Shown here one piece after another: positions 1 through 8,667 of a DNA stretch of 64,000 nucleotides. Both the position numbers and the translations under genes were made by a program. Every line of letters starts with the position of its first letter. Positions within the stretch are counted from its first letter, which is position 1. A model generated the notes under the pieces. It was not told the origin of the DNA, made no database searches, and saw nothing but the letters and a program-made list of their open reading frames with translations. Origin of the DNA: Polynucleobacter yangtzensis (GTDB taxonomy: Bacteria; Pseudomonadota; Gammaproteobacteria; Burkholderiales; Burkholderiaceae); assembly GCF_001595965.1 (NCBI RefSeq), contig NZ_LOJI01000001.1, forward strand, positions 124,001-188,000. The letters run 5' to 3'.

Positions 1-354
1 GCAATCATCACCGGCAGAAATTCAAAAATGGTTTTGGCACGCTGTGAAGAGCTTGGAATTAAACATGTCCACATGGGCGTTGAAAACAAAGCTATTGCAT
101 TAGCAGAAGTCATCAAATCCCTAGGACTCACTTCAGCAGATTGTGCCGTTATGGGTGACGACTGGCCAGACATGCAAATGATGAAACGGGCTGGTTTAAG
201 AATTTGTCCAGCACAAGGTCATGAAGCTGTTAAAGAATTTGCTCACTTAGTAACTACCCGTAACGGCGGCAATAGTGCTGTACGCGAAGTGTGTGATCTC
301 ATTCTCAAAGCACAGAATCGCTATGAAGAATTACTAGCCAAGGCTCGTATCTAA
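1..354 (+). CDS. kdsC: KDO-8-phosphate phosphatase, 3' part
   Basis: Hydrolyses 3-deoxy-manno-octulosonate 8-phosphate to KDO in the cytoplasm, a step in LPS inner-core synthesis. The reading frame is open from base 1 and the true start lies outside the window; 117 residues are visible. They open with an ITGR-N-S segment typical of the HAD motif II region of KdsC, and carry the HAD motif IV GDDWPDM near in-window residue 52. It is followed at 358 by lptC, the usual kdsC-lptC order. I infer the function from motif plus context; the catalytic N-terminal DxD is not in view. Confidence 0.92.
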   Translation, partial: AIITGRNSKMVLARCEELGIKHVHMGVENKAIALAEVIKSLGLTSADCAVMGDDWPDMQMMKRAGLRICPAQGHEAVKEFAHLVTTRNGGNSAVREVCDLILKAQNRYEELLAKARI

Positions 355-357
355 GCA

Positions 358-999
358 ATGCAACTGAATCCCCAACAAATTAGGCTTGGTATTGGTCGCA
401 CATTGTTGCGCCTGATGCCGTTGCTTTTGATGGGCGTCCTGACTCTATCCACTTTTTGGTTAGTGCAAAAAACTACTCCACCAGAAAAATCTCCTCTAGA
501 GCGAGTACGCCTTCATGAGCCTGATTACACTATTAAAGATGGCGCGCTATCTGCGCTAAATGAATTAGGAAACACTAAATATCGAATTCTGGGTGTGAAG
601 GTAACTCACTATGATGATGACGCATCCATCGATATTCTGACGCCCCGCATGCGTTTGTTTCAAGCTGATAAGGCGCCGGTAACAGTCAAGTCCGATACTG
701 GGCATCTTGATGGCGATCTCACCATTTTGGATTTATACGATAACGCTAGCATTTACCGACCTGCTCAAGAGGCCACAGCAACCCAGCCAGCCACTTTAAG
801 AATGTTGGCTAGCTCTAGTTATTTCAAAGTTTTAATTAACGACGACATTATTGAAACGAATCGACCCATTACCCTGGAACAGGGAATGTCAATCATGAAC
901 TCCACAGATGGCGGAGTATTTAATAATATTGAACAAAGTATGGTGCTCAGCGGTCAAGTTAAGGGACGTATTGAACGCGCGCCCCGGAGAAATCCATAA
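358..999 (+). CDS. lptC: LPS export protein LptC
   Basis: Inner-membrane anchored, periplasmic component of the Lpt bridge that moves LPS from the LptBFG transporter to LptA. The 213-residue product has one hydrophobic segment at about residues 14-35, followed by a periplasmic beta-rich region in which alternating polar and hydrophobic residues fit the beta-jellyroll. Its stop shares one base with the lptA start at 999, so the genes are probably translationally coupled. LptC sequences are poorly conserved; the call rests on size, topology and position between kdsC and lptA. Confidence 0.9.
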   Translation: MQLNPQQIRLGIGRTLLRLMPLLLMGVLTLSTFWLVQKTTPPEKSPLERVRLHEPDYTIKDGALSALNELGNTKYRILGVKVTHYDDDASIDILTPRMRLFQADKAPVTVKSDTGHLDGDLTILDLYDNASIYRPAQEATATQPATLRMLASSSYFKVLINDDIIETNRPITLEQGMSIMNSTDGGVFNNIEQSMVLSGQVKGRIERAPRRNP

Positions 1000-1568
1000 T
1001 GCGCATCATTCATTGGCAGCAGGCTCGAATCCTTCTTGGCTTCCTTGTATTAGGGCTCTCTATAGCGAGTCCAGCGCACGCTGAAAAAGCAGATCAAGAC
1101 AAGCCCGTTATTTTGGAAGCAGAGAAAGTTTCCGTAAACGACGTTAAACAAATTTATGACCTTAACGGTCAAGTTCTCCTTATCAAAGGCAGCATTATTG
1201 TTACCGGTGAAGATGGGCACATTACAGTCGATCCTCAAGGTTATGAATTTGTTGATGTCATCGGTAATCCCAATGAGGTAGCCAGCTTCAGGCAACGTCG
1301 CGAAGGACCCGCAGATGAATTTATGCAAGGGCGTGGCGCCCAGGTTACATATGATGCCAAAACAGAGTTCCTAACAATCACTGGAGACGCCAGCCTGAAA
1401 CGCTTACTCAATATGCAAATGCTCGATCAATTAAAGGGCTGGAAAATTGAGTACGATGATGTAAAGCAGTACTATCGTGTCATCCCTCCAAAGGATGCAA
1501 AGCCAGAAGACCTACCATTAGCAAGAGCCATCCTTTCACCAAGACGAAAAGCAACATTAGAGAAATGA
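999..1568 (+). CDS. lptA: LPS transport periplasmic protein LptA
   Basis: Periplasmic OstA-fold protein that polymerises into the bridge carrying LPS between LptC and outer-membrane LptD. The 189-residue product starts with a Sec signal peptide, with a likely cleavage after SPAHA at about residue 28. It continues with the OstA-like pattern ([20 protein letters not shown]), in which the precursor is converted to a beta strand ladder. It overlaps lptC by one base and lptB by four, so the three are one transcription unit. Confidence 0.93.
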   Translation: MRIIHWQQARILLGFLVLGLSIASPAHAEKADQDKPVILEAEKVSVNDVKQIYDLNGQVLLIKGSIIVTGEDGHITVDPQGYEFVDVIGNPNEVASFRQRREGPADEFMQGRGAQVTYDAKTEFLTITGDASLKRLLNMQMLDQLKGWKIEYDDVKQYYRVIPPKDAKPEDLPLARAILSPRRKATLEK

Positions 1569-2332
1569 CAGCGGATTTAACTCAAGCCAGCGATGCGCCC
1601 ACACTCAGCGCCCATAACCTACAAAAACGTTATGGCTCAAGGACTGTGGTTCGTGACGTATCCGTTCAAGTGCGATGTGGAGAGGTAGTAGGTTTGTTAG
1701 GCCCCAATGGAGCGGGTAAAACAACCTCCTTCTACATGATTGTTGGCCTTGTTCCTCTCGATGGTGGAAACATTGTTTTAGACGGCGCAGATATTACGCA
1801 TTTGCCAATTCACGAAAGAGCCCGCATGGGCCTTTCTTATTTACCGCAAGAAGCGTCTGTATTTCGAAAGCTCAACGTAGCTGAAAATATCCAAGCCGTA
1901 CTTGAGCTCCAAGTTCAGGGTGGCAAACCTCTCAGTAAAGCTGAGATTGCCAATCGCCTAGATGAGCTCTTGGGCGAACTCCAGATTAGCCATCTGCGCA
2001 ATAATCCAGCACTCTCCCTGTCGGGTGGCGAGCGCAGGCGCGTTGAGATTGCAAGAGCCCTTGCTTCCCAGCCTAAATTTATTCTGTTAGATGAACCCTT
2101 TGCCGGCGTTGACCCTATTGCCGTTGGGGAAATTCAGCGGATCGTACGCTTTTTGCGAGACCGTCAAATTGGGGTTCTGATTACCGACCACAATGTCCGC
2201 GAAACCCTAGGCATCTGCGACCACGCTTACATCATCAGCGAGGGCAGCGTGCTAGCCGAAGGGAAACCAGATCAGATTATTCAAAACGATGCTGTTAGAA
2301 GAGTCTATCTGGGTGAAAACTTCCGGATGTAA
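1565..2332 (+). CDS. lptB: LPS export ABC transporter ATPase LptB
   Basis: Cytoplasmic ATPase that powers LPS extraction through LptFG. The 255-residue chain has Walker A GPNGAGKT at 46-53, the ABC signature [15 protein letters not shown], Walker B ending in [13 protein letters not shown] and an H-loop in ITDHNVRE. The start overlaps the lptA stop by four bases. The N-terminus is about 15 residues longer than E. coli LptB. In most beta-proteobacteria rpoN follows directly; here there is only a 194-base gap before hpf. Confidence 0.96.
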   Translation: MTADLTQASDAPTLSAHNLQKRYGSRTVVRDVSVQVRCGEVVGLLGPNGAGKTTSFYMIVGLVPLDGGNIVLDGADITHLPIHERARMGLSYLPQEASVFRKLNVAENIQAVLELQVQGGKPLSKAEIANRLDELLGELQISHLRNNPALSLSGGERRRVEIARALASQPKFILLDEPFAGVDPIAVGEIQRIVRFLRDRQIGVLITDHNVRETLGICDHAYIISEGSVLAEGKPDQIIQNDAVRRVYLGENFRM

Positions 2333-2381
2333 GCCCAGCAAGGCTTCCGACCTTTTTAGTAATAAAAATCGCTTCACCCTC

Positions 2382-2410
2382 TTGGTTTTCAGCAAATTCG
2401 CTGATACGCT
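2382..2410 (+). promoter_or_regulatory. possible sigma-70 promoter for hpf
   Basis: A TTGGTT box at 2382-2387 is followed after 17 bases by TACGCT at 2405-2410, preceded by an extended -10 TGA. The match to consensus is only moderate. It lies in the 194-base gap between lptB and hpf where rpoN would be expected, so hpf may need its own promoter. Nothing else recognisable is in the gap. Confidence 0.3.
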
Positions 2411-2526
2411 GGAGTCTCATGGTTTATTTTTCCAAAAAAAACAGCTCAAAAAATTTCAGGGGCCTGCTGCGCACCCTAAGCATCACTATGCGCACGCATT
2501 AATAGTATCTATACAAGGAGTTGCTA

Positions 2527-2850
2527 ATGAATTTAAAAATTAATAGCCGTCATGTAGAAGTTACACCCGCAATGCGCTCACACCTTGAGGCGGGGCTAGC
2601 CAAAATTCGTAAGCACTTTGACCACGTGATTGATGCGTCCGCCTTTCTGATAGTGGATAAGGCCAAGGAAAAGGATCTTCGCCAAAGCGCTGAGATCACT
2701 ATTCACCTTAAGGGGAAGGACTTGTTCGCTGAAGCACATAACGCCGACCTCTATCATGCGATGGATGCGGTAGTGGATAAACTGGAGCGTCAAGTTGTCA
2801 AACACAAGGAAAAGATCCAAGATCATCACCACGAAAAGCATTTTGAGTGA
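2527..2850 (+). CDS. hpf: ribosome hibernation promoting factor
   Basis: Binds the 30S decoding region and helps form inactive 100S ribosome dimers in stationary phase. The 107-residue product is the short HPF/YhbH form, with beta-alpha-beta-beta-beta-alpha layout and the conserved run HNADLYHAMDAVVDKLERQV near the C-terminus. I choose ATG 2527 because AAGGAG at 2515-2520 sits 6 bases upstream; the frame can be extended two codons to a TTG, but the spacing then fails. It ends in a His-rich tail. The neighbours ptsN and hprK follow the classical rpoN-locus order. Confidence 0.94.
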   Translation: MNLKINSRHVEVTPAMRSHLEAGLAKIRKHFDHVIDASAFLIVDKAKEKDLRQSAEITIHLKGKDLFAEAHNADLYHAMDAVVDKLERQVVKHKEKIQDHHHEKHFE

Positions 2851-2883
2851 TCTCTTGCGTCAGGACACCTATAATCAATTCAC

Positions 2884-3345
2884 ATGAATGCCCTGACCCA
2901 ACTTTTTACTCCCGACTGCATTGCATTGGACGTACCTGCCAAAAGTAGGGCCGATGCATTTGCAGCCGCTGGAGAGCTATTTGCCAAACAAACTGGGATC
3001 GACAAAAGTTCTGTAGTCGAGTTCCTCAATGCACGCGAAGATTTAGGCTCTACCGCCCTTGGTGCTGGGGTAGCTATTCCTCACGGTCGAGTTAAAGGGC
3101 TTAAGCAACCAAACGCAGCCTATATGCGACTCCAAAGTCCTATTGAGTTTGCAGCTCCCGACGGTGAACCGGTATCCATTCTGATTTTCTTATTGGTACC
3201 TGAAAAAGCTACACAACAACATTTAGAAATCCTATCTTCAATTGCTCAACTGCTATCAGACGCAGATGCGCGCCAAACTTTACTTTCATCTACAGACCCC
3301 TCAAAAGTTTGTGACCTCCTACAACGCTGGGGTACAGCAAAATGA
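2884..3345 (+). CDS. ptsN: nitrogen PTS EIIA component PtsN
   Basis: EIIA-Ntr, the output protein of the regulatory PTS; it takes phosphate from HPr-type proteins and modulates potassium, nitrogen and carbon functions by protein contact. It has 153 residues, and the phosphorylatable histidine lies in AIPHGR at residue 67. The stop overlaps the hprK start by four bases. A TATAAT at 2870-2875 lies only 8 bases before the ATG, too close for an ordinary leader unless the mRNA is leaderless; I do not call it a promoter. Confidence 0.95.
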   Translation: MNALTQLFTPDCIALDVPAKSRADAFAAAGELFAKQTGIDKSSVVEFLNAREDLGSTALGAGVAIPHGRVKGLKQPNAAYMRLQSPIEFAAPDGEPVSILIFLLVPEKATQQHLEILSSIAQLLSDADARQTLLSSTDPSKVCDLLQRWGTAK

Positions 3346-4328
3346 CTCAGCCATTACTCCTAGACGGAGTAACTGCTCAGCAGATTTTTGATGACAATGT
3401 TTCAGAATTAAAACTTTCTTGGATTGGTGGCCTCGAAGGCGCTGATCGCACATTTCCACCTGAGGCTGTAAAAGCCGCTGCTGCCAGCTCGGACTTGGTG
3501 GGGCACTTAAATCTAATCCACCCGAGCCGTATACAAATCTTCGGCGAGCAAGAGGTCGACTATCACGCTGCTCTGGAGCCAAAACAAAAACAAGAGCAAA
3601 TTGCGAGTTTGATTTCTAAAACTCCACCATGTGTGATTGTGGCCGACGGCAAGAGTGCAGACCCTGATTTACAACTTTTCTGCCAACGTTCTTCAACACC
3701 TTTATTTACTACTGCGATTTCTGCTGCAGAGGTAATTGATCATTTACGTACCTACCTAACCAAAATTGGCGCGCCTCAAATCACAATGCATGGTGTCTTT
3801 ATGGACATCTTGGGTCTTGGCGTCCTACTCACTGGCGAATCTGGTCTTGGCAAGAGTGAATTGGGTCTTGAGTTGATCTCGCGTGGCCACGGCCTGGTTG
3901 CGGATGATGCAGTTGACTTTGCACGGCTTGGACCTGATTACATTGAGGGTCGCTGCCCTGTTATCTTGCGTAACTTACTCGAAGTTCGTGGATTGGGATT
4001 ATTGGATATCCGGACGATCTTCGGTGAAACAGCTGTTCGTCGCAAATTAAAACTGCGCCTAATTGTTCAGCTTGTACGCAGAACTGATGGTGAGTTTGAG
4101 CGCTTGCCGCTTGAAGCTCAGCACATTGATGTATTGGGCATTCCAATCCGTACGGTCAAAATTCAGGTTGCTGCTGGTCGCAACTTAGCCGTTCTAGTTG
4201 AGGCAGCGGTCCGCAATACGATTTTGCAATTGCGCGGCATTGACACCCTGAAGGAATTCATTGAGCGCCAACGTCTGCAAATGAATGCAGAGGCAGACTC
4301 CATTAAGTCACAGGGTCGCTTACTTTAA
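3342..4328 (+). CDS. hprK: HPr kinase/phosphorylase
   Basis: Phosphorylates and dephosphorylates HPr on Ser46. The 328-residue protein has an N-terminal regulatory domain (about 1-130) and a kinase domain with a conserved His at 150 and Walker A GESGLGKS at 165-172, followed by the DDAVDF stretch; a C-terminal signature region begins VRGLGLLDI. The matching HPr with Ser46 is encoded at 36470-36739 in this window, so a kinase-substrate pair exists. The gene overlaps ptsN and lies 3 bases before rapZ. Confidence 0.95.
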   Translation: MTQPLLLDGVTAQQIFDDNVSELKLSWIGGLEGADRTFPPEAVKAAAASSDLVGHLNLIHPSRIQIFGEQEVDYHAALEPKQKQEQIASLISKTPPCVIVADGKSADPDLQLFCQRSSTPLFTTAISAAEVIDHLRTYLTKIGAPQITMHGVFMDILGLGVLLTGESGLGKSELGLELISRGHGLVADDAVDFARLGPDYIEGRCPVILRNLLEVRGLGLLDIRTIFGETAVRRKLKLRLIVQLVRRTDGEFERLPLEAQHIDVLGIPIRTVKIQVAAGRNLAVLVEAAVRNTILQLRGIDTLKEFIERQRLQMNAEADSIKSQGRLL

Positions 4329-4331
4329 GTT

Positions 4332-5222
4332 ATGCAAATTAATCTGATTACCGGAATCTCAGGCTCAGGTAAATCAGTAGCCCTGAGGGCTTTTGAAGAT
4401 GCAGGCTATGACTGCGTTGATAACCTTCCTGTTTCTCTTTTAGAAAATCTCATCTCCACTCTAGAGCAAGAGCAATGCGAGCGAGTTGCGGTTGCCATCG
4501 ATGCTCGTCGAGGACAATCCATTGCAGAGCTGCCATCTATTCTTGAGAACTTACGCAAAAATCATCAGGTCCGAGTTGTATTCTTAAATGCCGATACCAA
4601 TACTTTGGTGCAACGCTTTTCAGAAACACGTCGTCGCCACCCCTTATCTACCAATGCCAAGCAGTCCCAATCAGCAACGCTCATTGAGGCCATTGATAAA
4701 GAACGTAACCTGCTAGAGCCCTTACGCGCCCAAGCGCACAGCATTGATACCAGCAACATTCCCGCTCATGCGCTGCGCTCTTGGATTCAGGATCTTCTCA
4801 AAGATAAGCCTGTTGGCTTGACTGTGGTATTTGAATCGTTTGGATTTAAAAAAGGAGTGCCAAGCGAGGCAGATCTCGTTTTTGATGTGCGCTGCCTACC
4901 CAACCCTCACTACGACAAAATCCTAAGACCACTTACCGGCAACGACAAACCTGTCAAAGAGTTCTTAGAAAAAATTCCTGAGGTAGTGAATATGGAGGCG
5001 GACATTACGCAATTCATTCATCGCTGGCTGCCGCATTACATTGCCGATGGACGCAGTTATCTAACGGTGGCTATCGGCTGTACTGGTGGTCAACATCGCT
5101 CGGTTTATTTAGTTAATCGCTTAAGTGAATACTTTCGCAGCCAAAAAGACTTCAGCAACTTACAGCTTAATTTTTTAGACCGTCACCGCGAACTAGACTC
5201 AATCCCTGTAGCAAAATCTTAA
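4332..5222 (+). CDS. rapZ: RNase adapter protein RapZ
   Basis: Nucleotide-binding protein of the RapZ/YvcJ family; in E. coli it delivers the sRNA GlmZ to RNase E and so controls glucosamine-6-phosphate synthase. The 296-residue product has Walker A GISGSGKS at 8-15, and the C-terminal domain contains the conserved AIGCTGGQHRSV motif. The role in glucosamine control is known for enterics and only inferred here. The last 56 bases overlap the 3' end of mutY on the other strand. Confidence 0.93.
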   Translation: MQINLITGISGSGKSVALRAFEDAGYDCVDNLPVSLLENLISTLEQEQCERVAVAIDARRGQSIAELPSILENLRKNHQVRVVFLNADTNTLVQRFSETRRRHPLSTNAKQSQSATLIEAIDKERNLLEPLRAQAHSIDTSNIPAHALRSWIQDLLKDKPVGLTVVFESFGFKKGVPSEADLVFDVRCLPNPHYDKILRPLTGNDKPVKEFLEKIPEVVNMEADITQFIHRWLPHYIADGRSYLTVAIGCTGGQHRSVYLVNRLSEYFRSQKDFSNLQLNFLDRHRELDSIPVAKS

Positions 5223-6312
5223 TCGGTTGCGGTAGGCCGTAGCGCCCCAACTGATTCAAGGGCACCCACTTTAAATCCGGGTTTGAAAGCGTCAACTCCT
5301 TTGAGCAATTTGATTGCCATATATGCATCCATAGACGTCTATGAGTAAATACATGCTTAATTTCATTTGCCTTCTGGAAAGGCTTACAAGCCTTTGCAAG
5401 GGCCACCGTCTTTACTTGTGGCATCGCAGCTTCAAACAATTCCTGTGAGCTTAAATCAGCCTCTTTAGAGCCCAGCACCCTGGGCTTCCAGGTTGATTCA
5501 GGCAGAGACCAGAGGCCGCCCCAAATCGCTTTGCTGGGGCGCTTTTGCAGCAAAACAGAATTACCTGAACGGATCAACAACATATTGCAGTCGAATTCAG
5601 GAGATTTCGTTTTCTTGGTTTTTTGCGGAAGCAGAAGTACTTGATCGCTCAAATTAGCCTGGCAGTCTTTTGCAAAGGGGCATTTTCTTTCAGATCCCAA
5701 ACAAACCGGTTTGCGTGATGTGCACCAGGTTGCACCAAAGTCCATCAAGGCTTGCGTATATACCGGCATATCAACCGATTTTTTTGGCAGCATATCGGTT
5801 GCCAAATTCCAAAGTTGATCATTCACGGCCTTGTCTTGAATGCTACCCTCAACCGCAAATAAACGAGCCAAGATGCGCTTCACATTGGCATCCAAAATGG
5901 GCGCACGTTCATGAAATGCAAAGGCAGCGACTGCACCCGCAGTAGAGCGACCAATACCTTTTAATTGCTCTAGCAAAACGGGATCACTTGGAAACTTCCC
6001 CGCAAATTCTGTCATTACTTGCTTGGCACATGAATGCAAATTTCTAGCGCGAGAGTAGTAGCCTAAGCCAGCCCATTCTGCCAACACTTCATCAATATCT
6101 GCAGCAGCTAATTTTTTAACCGTTGGGAAGCGCTTCATAAAGCGTGGGTAGCGCTCAAGCACAGTGGCCACCTGGGTTTGTTGCAGCATGATTTCAGACA
6201 CCCATACCGCGTACGGATCTCGATTGCCTTGCCAAGGCAAGCCAGAGCGACCGCTGATGCCATGCCAAGCAATTAACTTTGGCGCAAAGGTGTTAATCAG
6301 CGTTTTTGACAT
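5167..6312 (-). CDS. mutY: A/G-specific adenine glycosylase
   Basis: Removes adenine mispaired with 8-oxoguanine. The protein of about 381 residues has a helix-hairpin-helix region (LKGIGRSTAGAVAAFAF) followed by the catalytic Asp (ILDANVKR), an iron-sulfur cluster loop and a C-terminal NUDIX-like domain. The cluster cysteines are spaced C-x6-C-x6-C-x5-C, whereas the familiar spacing is C-x6-C-x2-C-x5-C. I use ATG at 6312; an upstream TTG at 6321 is in frame. The start overlaps mutM by 16 bases, pairing two enzymes of the 8-oxoguanine repair system. Confidence 0.93.
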   Translation of the reverse strand: MSKTLINTFAPKLIAWHGISGRSGLPWQGNRDPYAVWVSEIMLQQTQVATVLERYPRFMKRFPTVKKLAAADIDEVLAEWAGLGYYSRARNLHSCAKQVMTEFAGKFPSDPVLLEQLKGIGRSTAGAVAAFAFHERAPILDANVKRILARLFAVEGSIQDKAVNDQLWNLATDMLPKKSVDMPVYTQALMDFGATWCTSRKPVCLGSERKCPFAKDCQANLSDQVLLLPQKTKKTKSPEFDCNMLLIRSGNSVLLQKRPSKAIWGGLWSLPESTWKPRVLGSKEADLSSQELFEAAMPQVKTVALAKACKPFQKANEIKHVFTHRRLWMHIWQSNCSKELTLSNPDLKWVPLNQLGRYGLPQPIKILLQGLSLVRGDGLKN

Positions 6313-7133
6313 TGTGGGCAAAAGTAGGTGGAGCGCTGACCCTGCACTATCTGGCTAATGGGCGTTTTACATACCTTGCATGGCAACCCCTTGCGATCGT
6401 AGACCTTGGTTTGGACCATGAAATGTCCTGGATCGCCATCACTATTCACAAAATCTTTTAGTGAGCTACCACCGGCATCAATTGCTTTTTTTAGTATCAA
6501 CCTGACAGCCTGTGCAAGGCGCGAACATTGTGGTCGAGTTAACTTTCCGGCCGCCTTAGCAGGATGAATGCCTGCCTCAAATAAACTTTCAGAACAATAA
6601 ATATTACCAACACCGACAACTGCTTGGCCTGCCAAAAGAAATTGTTTAACTGCAACACTACGCTTGCGCGAAGATTGATACAAAACCTCTGCACCTAATT
6701 CTCCCGAAAACTCTGGAGAGAATGGCTCTACTCCCAGCTTTTGCAAAAGCGTAAATTTTTCAATAGGGCCCTTAGATTTAGGGTGCCACAAAACGGCGCC
6801 AAATTTTCTAGGGTCATGCAAACGCAAACTCAACTTCCCAAATTCAAACGTTACTCGATCATGGGTCTTCAGGGGATCCGAGCTTGGTAAAACTCGCAAG
6901 GTTCCCGTCATCCCCAAATGAATGAGCAAATAACCCGTATCCATTTCCAATAAGAGGTACTTGCCGCGACGCTCTATGGTGCTGACCTTTTGCCCCGGCA
7001 AGGATTTGCTTAGACTTACAGGGACGGGCCAACGCAAGCGCCCATCAATGATTTTGACGGCGGTGACTTTGCGTCCCTCAAGGTGAGGCGCAATTCCTAA
7101 TCGTGTGACCTCTACTTCTGGAAGTTCTGGCAT
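6297..7133 (-). CDS. mutM: formamidopyrimidine-DNA glycosylase
   Basis: Excises 8-oxoguanine and ring-opened purines and nicks the backbone. The 278-residue protein begins PELPEVE after the initiator Met, which gives the catalytic Pro1 and Glu2 pair. It has the H2TH region around VGVGNIYCSE and ends in a zinc finger (CKVC...CPQC). It is transcribed divergently from the TPR-LolB gene and overlaps mutY, so both 8-oxoguanine glycosylases are made together. Confidence 0.97.
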   Translation of the reverse strand: MPELPEVEVTRLGIAPHLEGRKVTAVKIIDGRLRWPVPVSLSKSLPGQKVSTIERRGKYLLLEMDTGYLLIHLGMTGTLRVLPSSDPLKTHDRVTFEFGKLSLRLHDPRKFGAVLWHPKSKGPIEKFTLLQKLGVEPFSPEFSGELGAEVLYQSSRKRSVAVKQFLLAGQAVVGVGNIYCSESLFEAGIHPAKAAGKLTRPQCSRLAQAVRLILKKAIDAGGSSLKDFVNSDGDPGHFMVQTKVYDRKGLPCKVCKTPISQIVQGQRSTYFCPQCQKR

Positions 7134-7168
7134 AAATGGATTGTAGATTCGCGGATTAGAATGTGCTT

Positions 7169-8656
7169 ATGAGTAAATTCGTACTGAAACCTCTATTACC
7201 GGCTTTATTCCTGGCAACCTTGGCTGGTGGAGTCCTTTCACACGCCCAAGCGCAGCCGCAGGCAAATGGATTACAAACCGGTGAAGCCATCTTTGAGGTG
7301 CTTGCCTCCGAAATCGCGCTCCAACGTGGCGAGGCTGGCTTGGCCTACAACACCTACCTGGAGATGGCGCGTCAATACAAAGATCCTAGGTTGGCCCAAA
7401 GAGCGATGGAAATAGCGATTGCGGGCGGCTCACCAGACCTAGCCATGCAAGCCGCTAAGACTTGGGATGAACTATCTCCAGCTTCAGATTCAAAGCCGAA
7501 AGAAGTTTTAGTGACCCTGTTGATTCTGAGCAATCGCTGGTCTGATGCAGTTAAGCCAGCCATCGCATTGCTGCGACAACAAACTCCGGCACAACAAGTA
7601 AACACTCTTTTGCAATTACAAGCACTGCTTGCCAAAGCAAAAGATGAATCGGATGCACTGCGTGCGTTTTATGAAATCGCATCAACCGTCAAAATTGCCC
7701 CCAAAGATCCTGGCTTGCTCTACACCTATGCAATGTCTGCCGAAAAAGTCGGCCGCATCGATGTCATGGAAAAAACCTTGCGCGATATTTTGCGGAAATA
7801 CCCAAATGATGTGAACTCTTTAAATGCTCTTGGCTACTCTCTGGCTGATCGAAATGTACAGTTACCAGAAGCATTTGCACTAATCACCAAAGCACATCAA
7901 CTATCACCAAAAGACAGTTTCATTTTGGATAGCTTGGGTTGGGTGAATTTTCGTCTTGGAAAAAACGCTCTCGCCTTAGAGCAACTGCAACAAGCATTTG
8001 CCATGAAACCAGAAGCAGATATTGCTGCCCATGTTGGAGAGGTTTTGTGGGTCATGAATCGCCAGAGCGAAGCAGAAGCAATCTGGCGAAAAGGCCAGAA
8101 GTTGGATGCCAATAACCCAACGCTTAAGGAAACACTTAAACGCTTTAAGCCTGATTGGACAAGAGATGATCAAACAGCTAAAGGTTCTTGGGATGGTCGT
8201 TTCGCAGTCAAAGTTATTGGCTTAACTGAAACACAAAACCAAGGTGGCTCAGGCGGATTTACCTTAACGCAAGAATCGTTAAAAGATGTACTAGAGATAC
8301 GCAATCCCATGGGTGGATCAATTGCAAAAATTACCATCACACCAGGTGAAGCAACTCTGGAGAGCGATGGTAAGGTTGTAACGGCAGTAGACGCTGACAC
8401 CTTAGTACAAAATACCTTAGGACTCCCCCTGCCAGCAAGAGGTCTATCAAACTGGTTAAGAGGTGAGGTTCGTGCCGGTAGTGAAGCGAGCGTTGATAGA
8501 AATGCTAATGGCCAGGTGAACAAAATTAGTCAAGATGGCTGGGACCTTCTCTATACGTGGAGCAATACCGGTCGTCTAGAGAAACTCACTATGACACGCA
8601 GCTCGAATATTGGTTCAATTGATATTCGTCTTGTATTTGACAGACCGAATGATTAA
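7169..8656 (+). CDS. TPR protein fused to LolB domain
   Basis: One open frame of 495 residues joins a signal peptide (cleavage near HAQA, about residue 28), several TPR-like helical repeats (about 30-320) and a C-terminal LolB domain (about 340-495). The LolB part shows the family pattern of GRFAVK, IRNPMGGS, a GLPLP loop, NWLRGE and a DGWDLLYTW block. LolB inserts lipoproteins into the outer membrane and is normally itself a lipoprotein; this product contains no cysteine at all, so it cannot be lipidated on a lipobox. A TPR gene and lolB normally lie separately before ispE, so this is an in-place fusion. I use ATG 7169; a GTG two codons upstream is possible. Confidence 0.85.
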   Translation: MSKFVLKPLLPALFLATLAGGVLSHAQAQPQANGLQTGEAIFEVLASEIALQRGEAGLAYNTYLEMARQYKDPRLAQRAMEIAIAGGSPDLAMQAAKTWDELSPASDSKPKEVLVTLLILSNRWSDAVKPAIALLRQQTPAQQVNTLLQLQALLAKAKDESDALRAFYEIASTVKIAPKDPGLLYTYAMSAEKVGRIDVMEKTLRDILRKYPNDVNSLNALGYSLADRNVQLPEAFALITKAHQLSPKDSFILDSLGWVNFRLGKNALALEQLQQAFAMKPEADIAAHVGEVLWVMNRQSEAEAIWRKGQKLDANNPTLKETLKRFKPDWTRDDQTAKGSWDGRFAVKVIGLTETQNQGGSGGFTLTQESLKDVLEIRNPMGGSIAKITITPGEATLESDGKVVTAVDADTLVQNTLGLPLPARGLSNWLRGEVRAGSEASVDRNANGQVNKISQDGWDLLYTWSNTGRLEKLTMTRSSNIGSIDIRLVFDRPND

Positions 8657-8667
8657 GCAAGAAGAAT

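Noticed and set aside
2289-2543. An 84-residue open frame across the lptB end and the gap before hpf.
   Set aside because: It overlaps lptB and the hpf start, shows no family features or RpoN-like motifs and has no ribosome-binding site.
2870-2875. TATAAT as a ptsN promoter.
   Set aside because: It ends 8 bases before the ATG and has no -35 at a suitable distance; it would need a leaderless mRNA.
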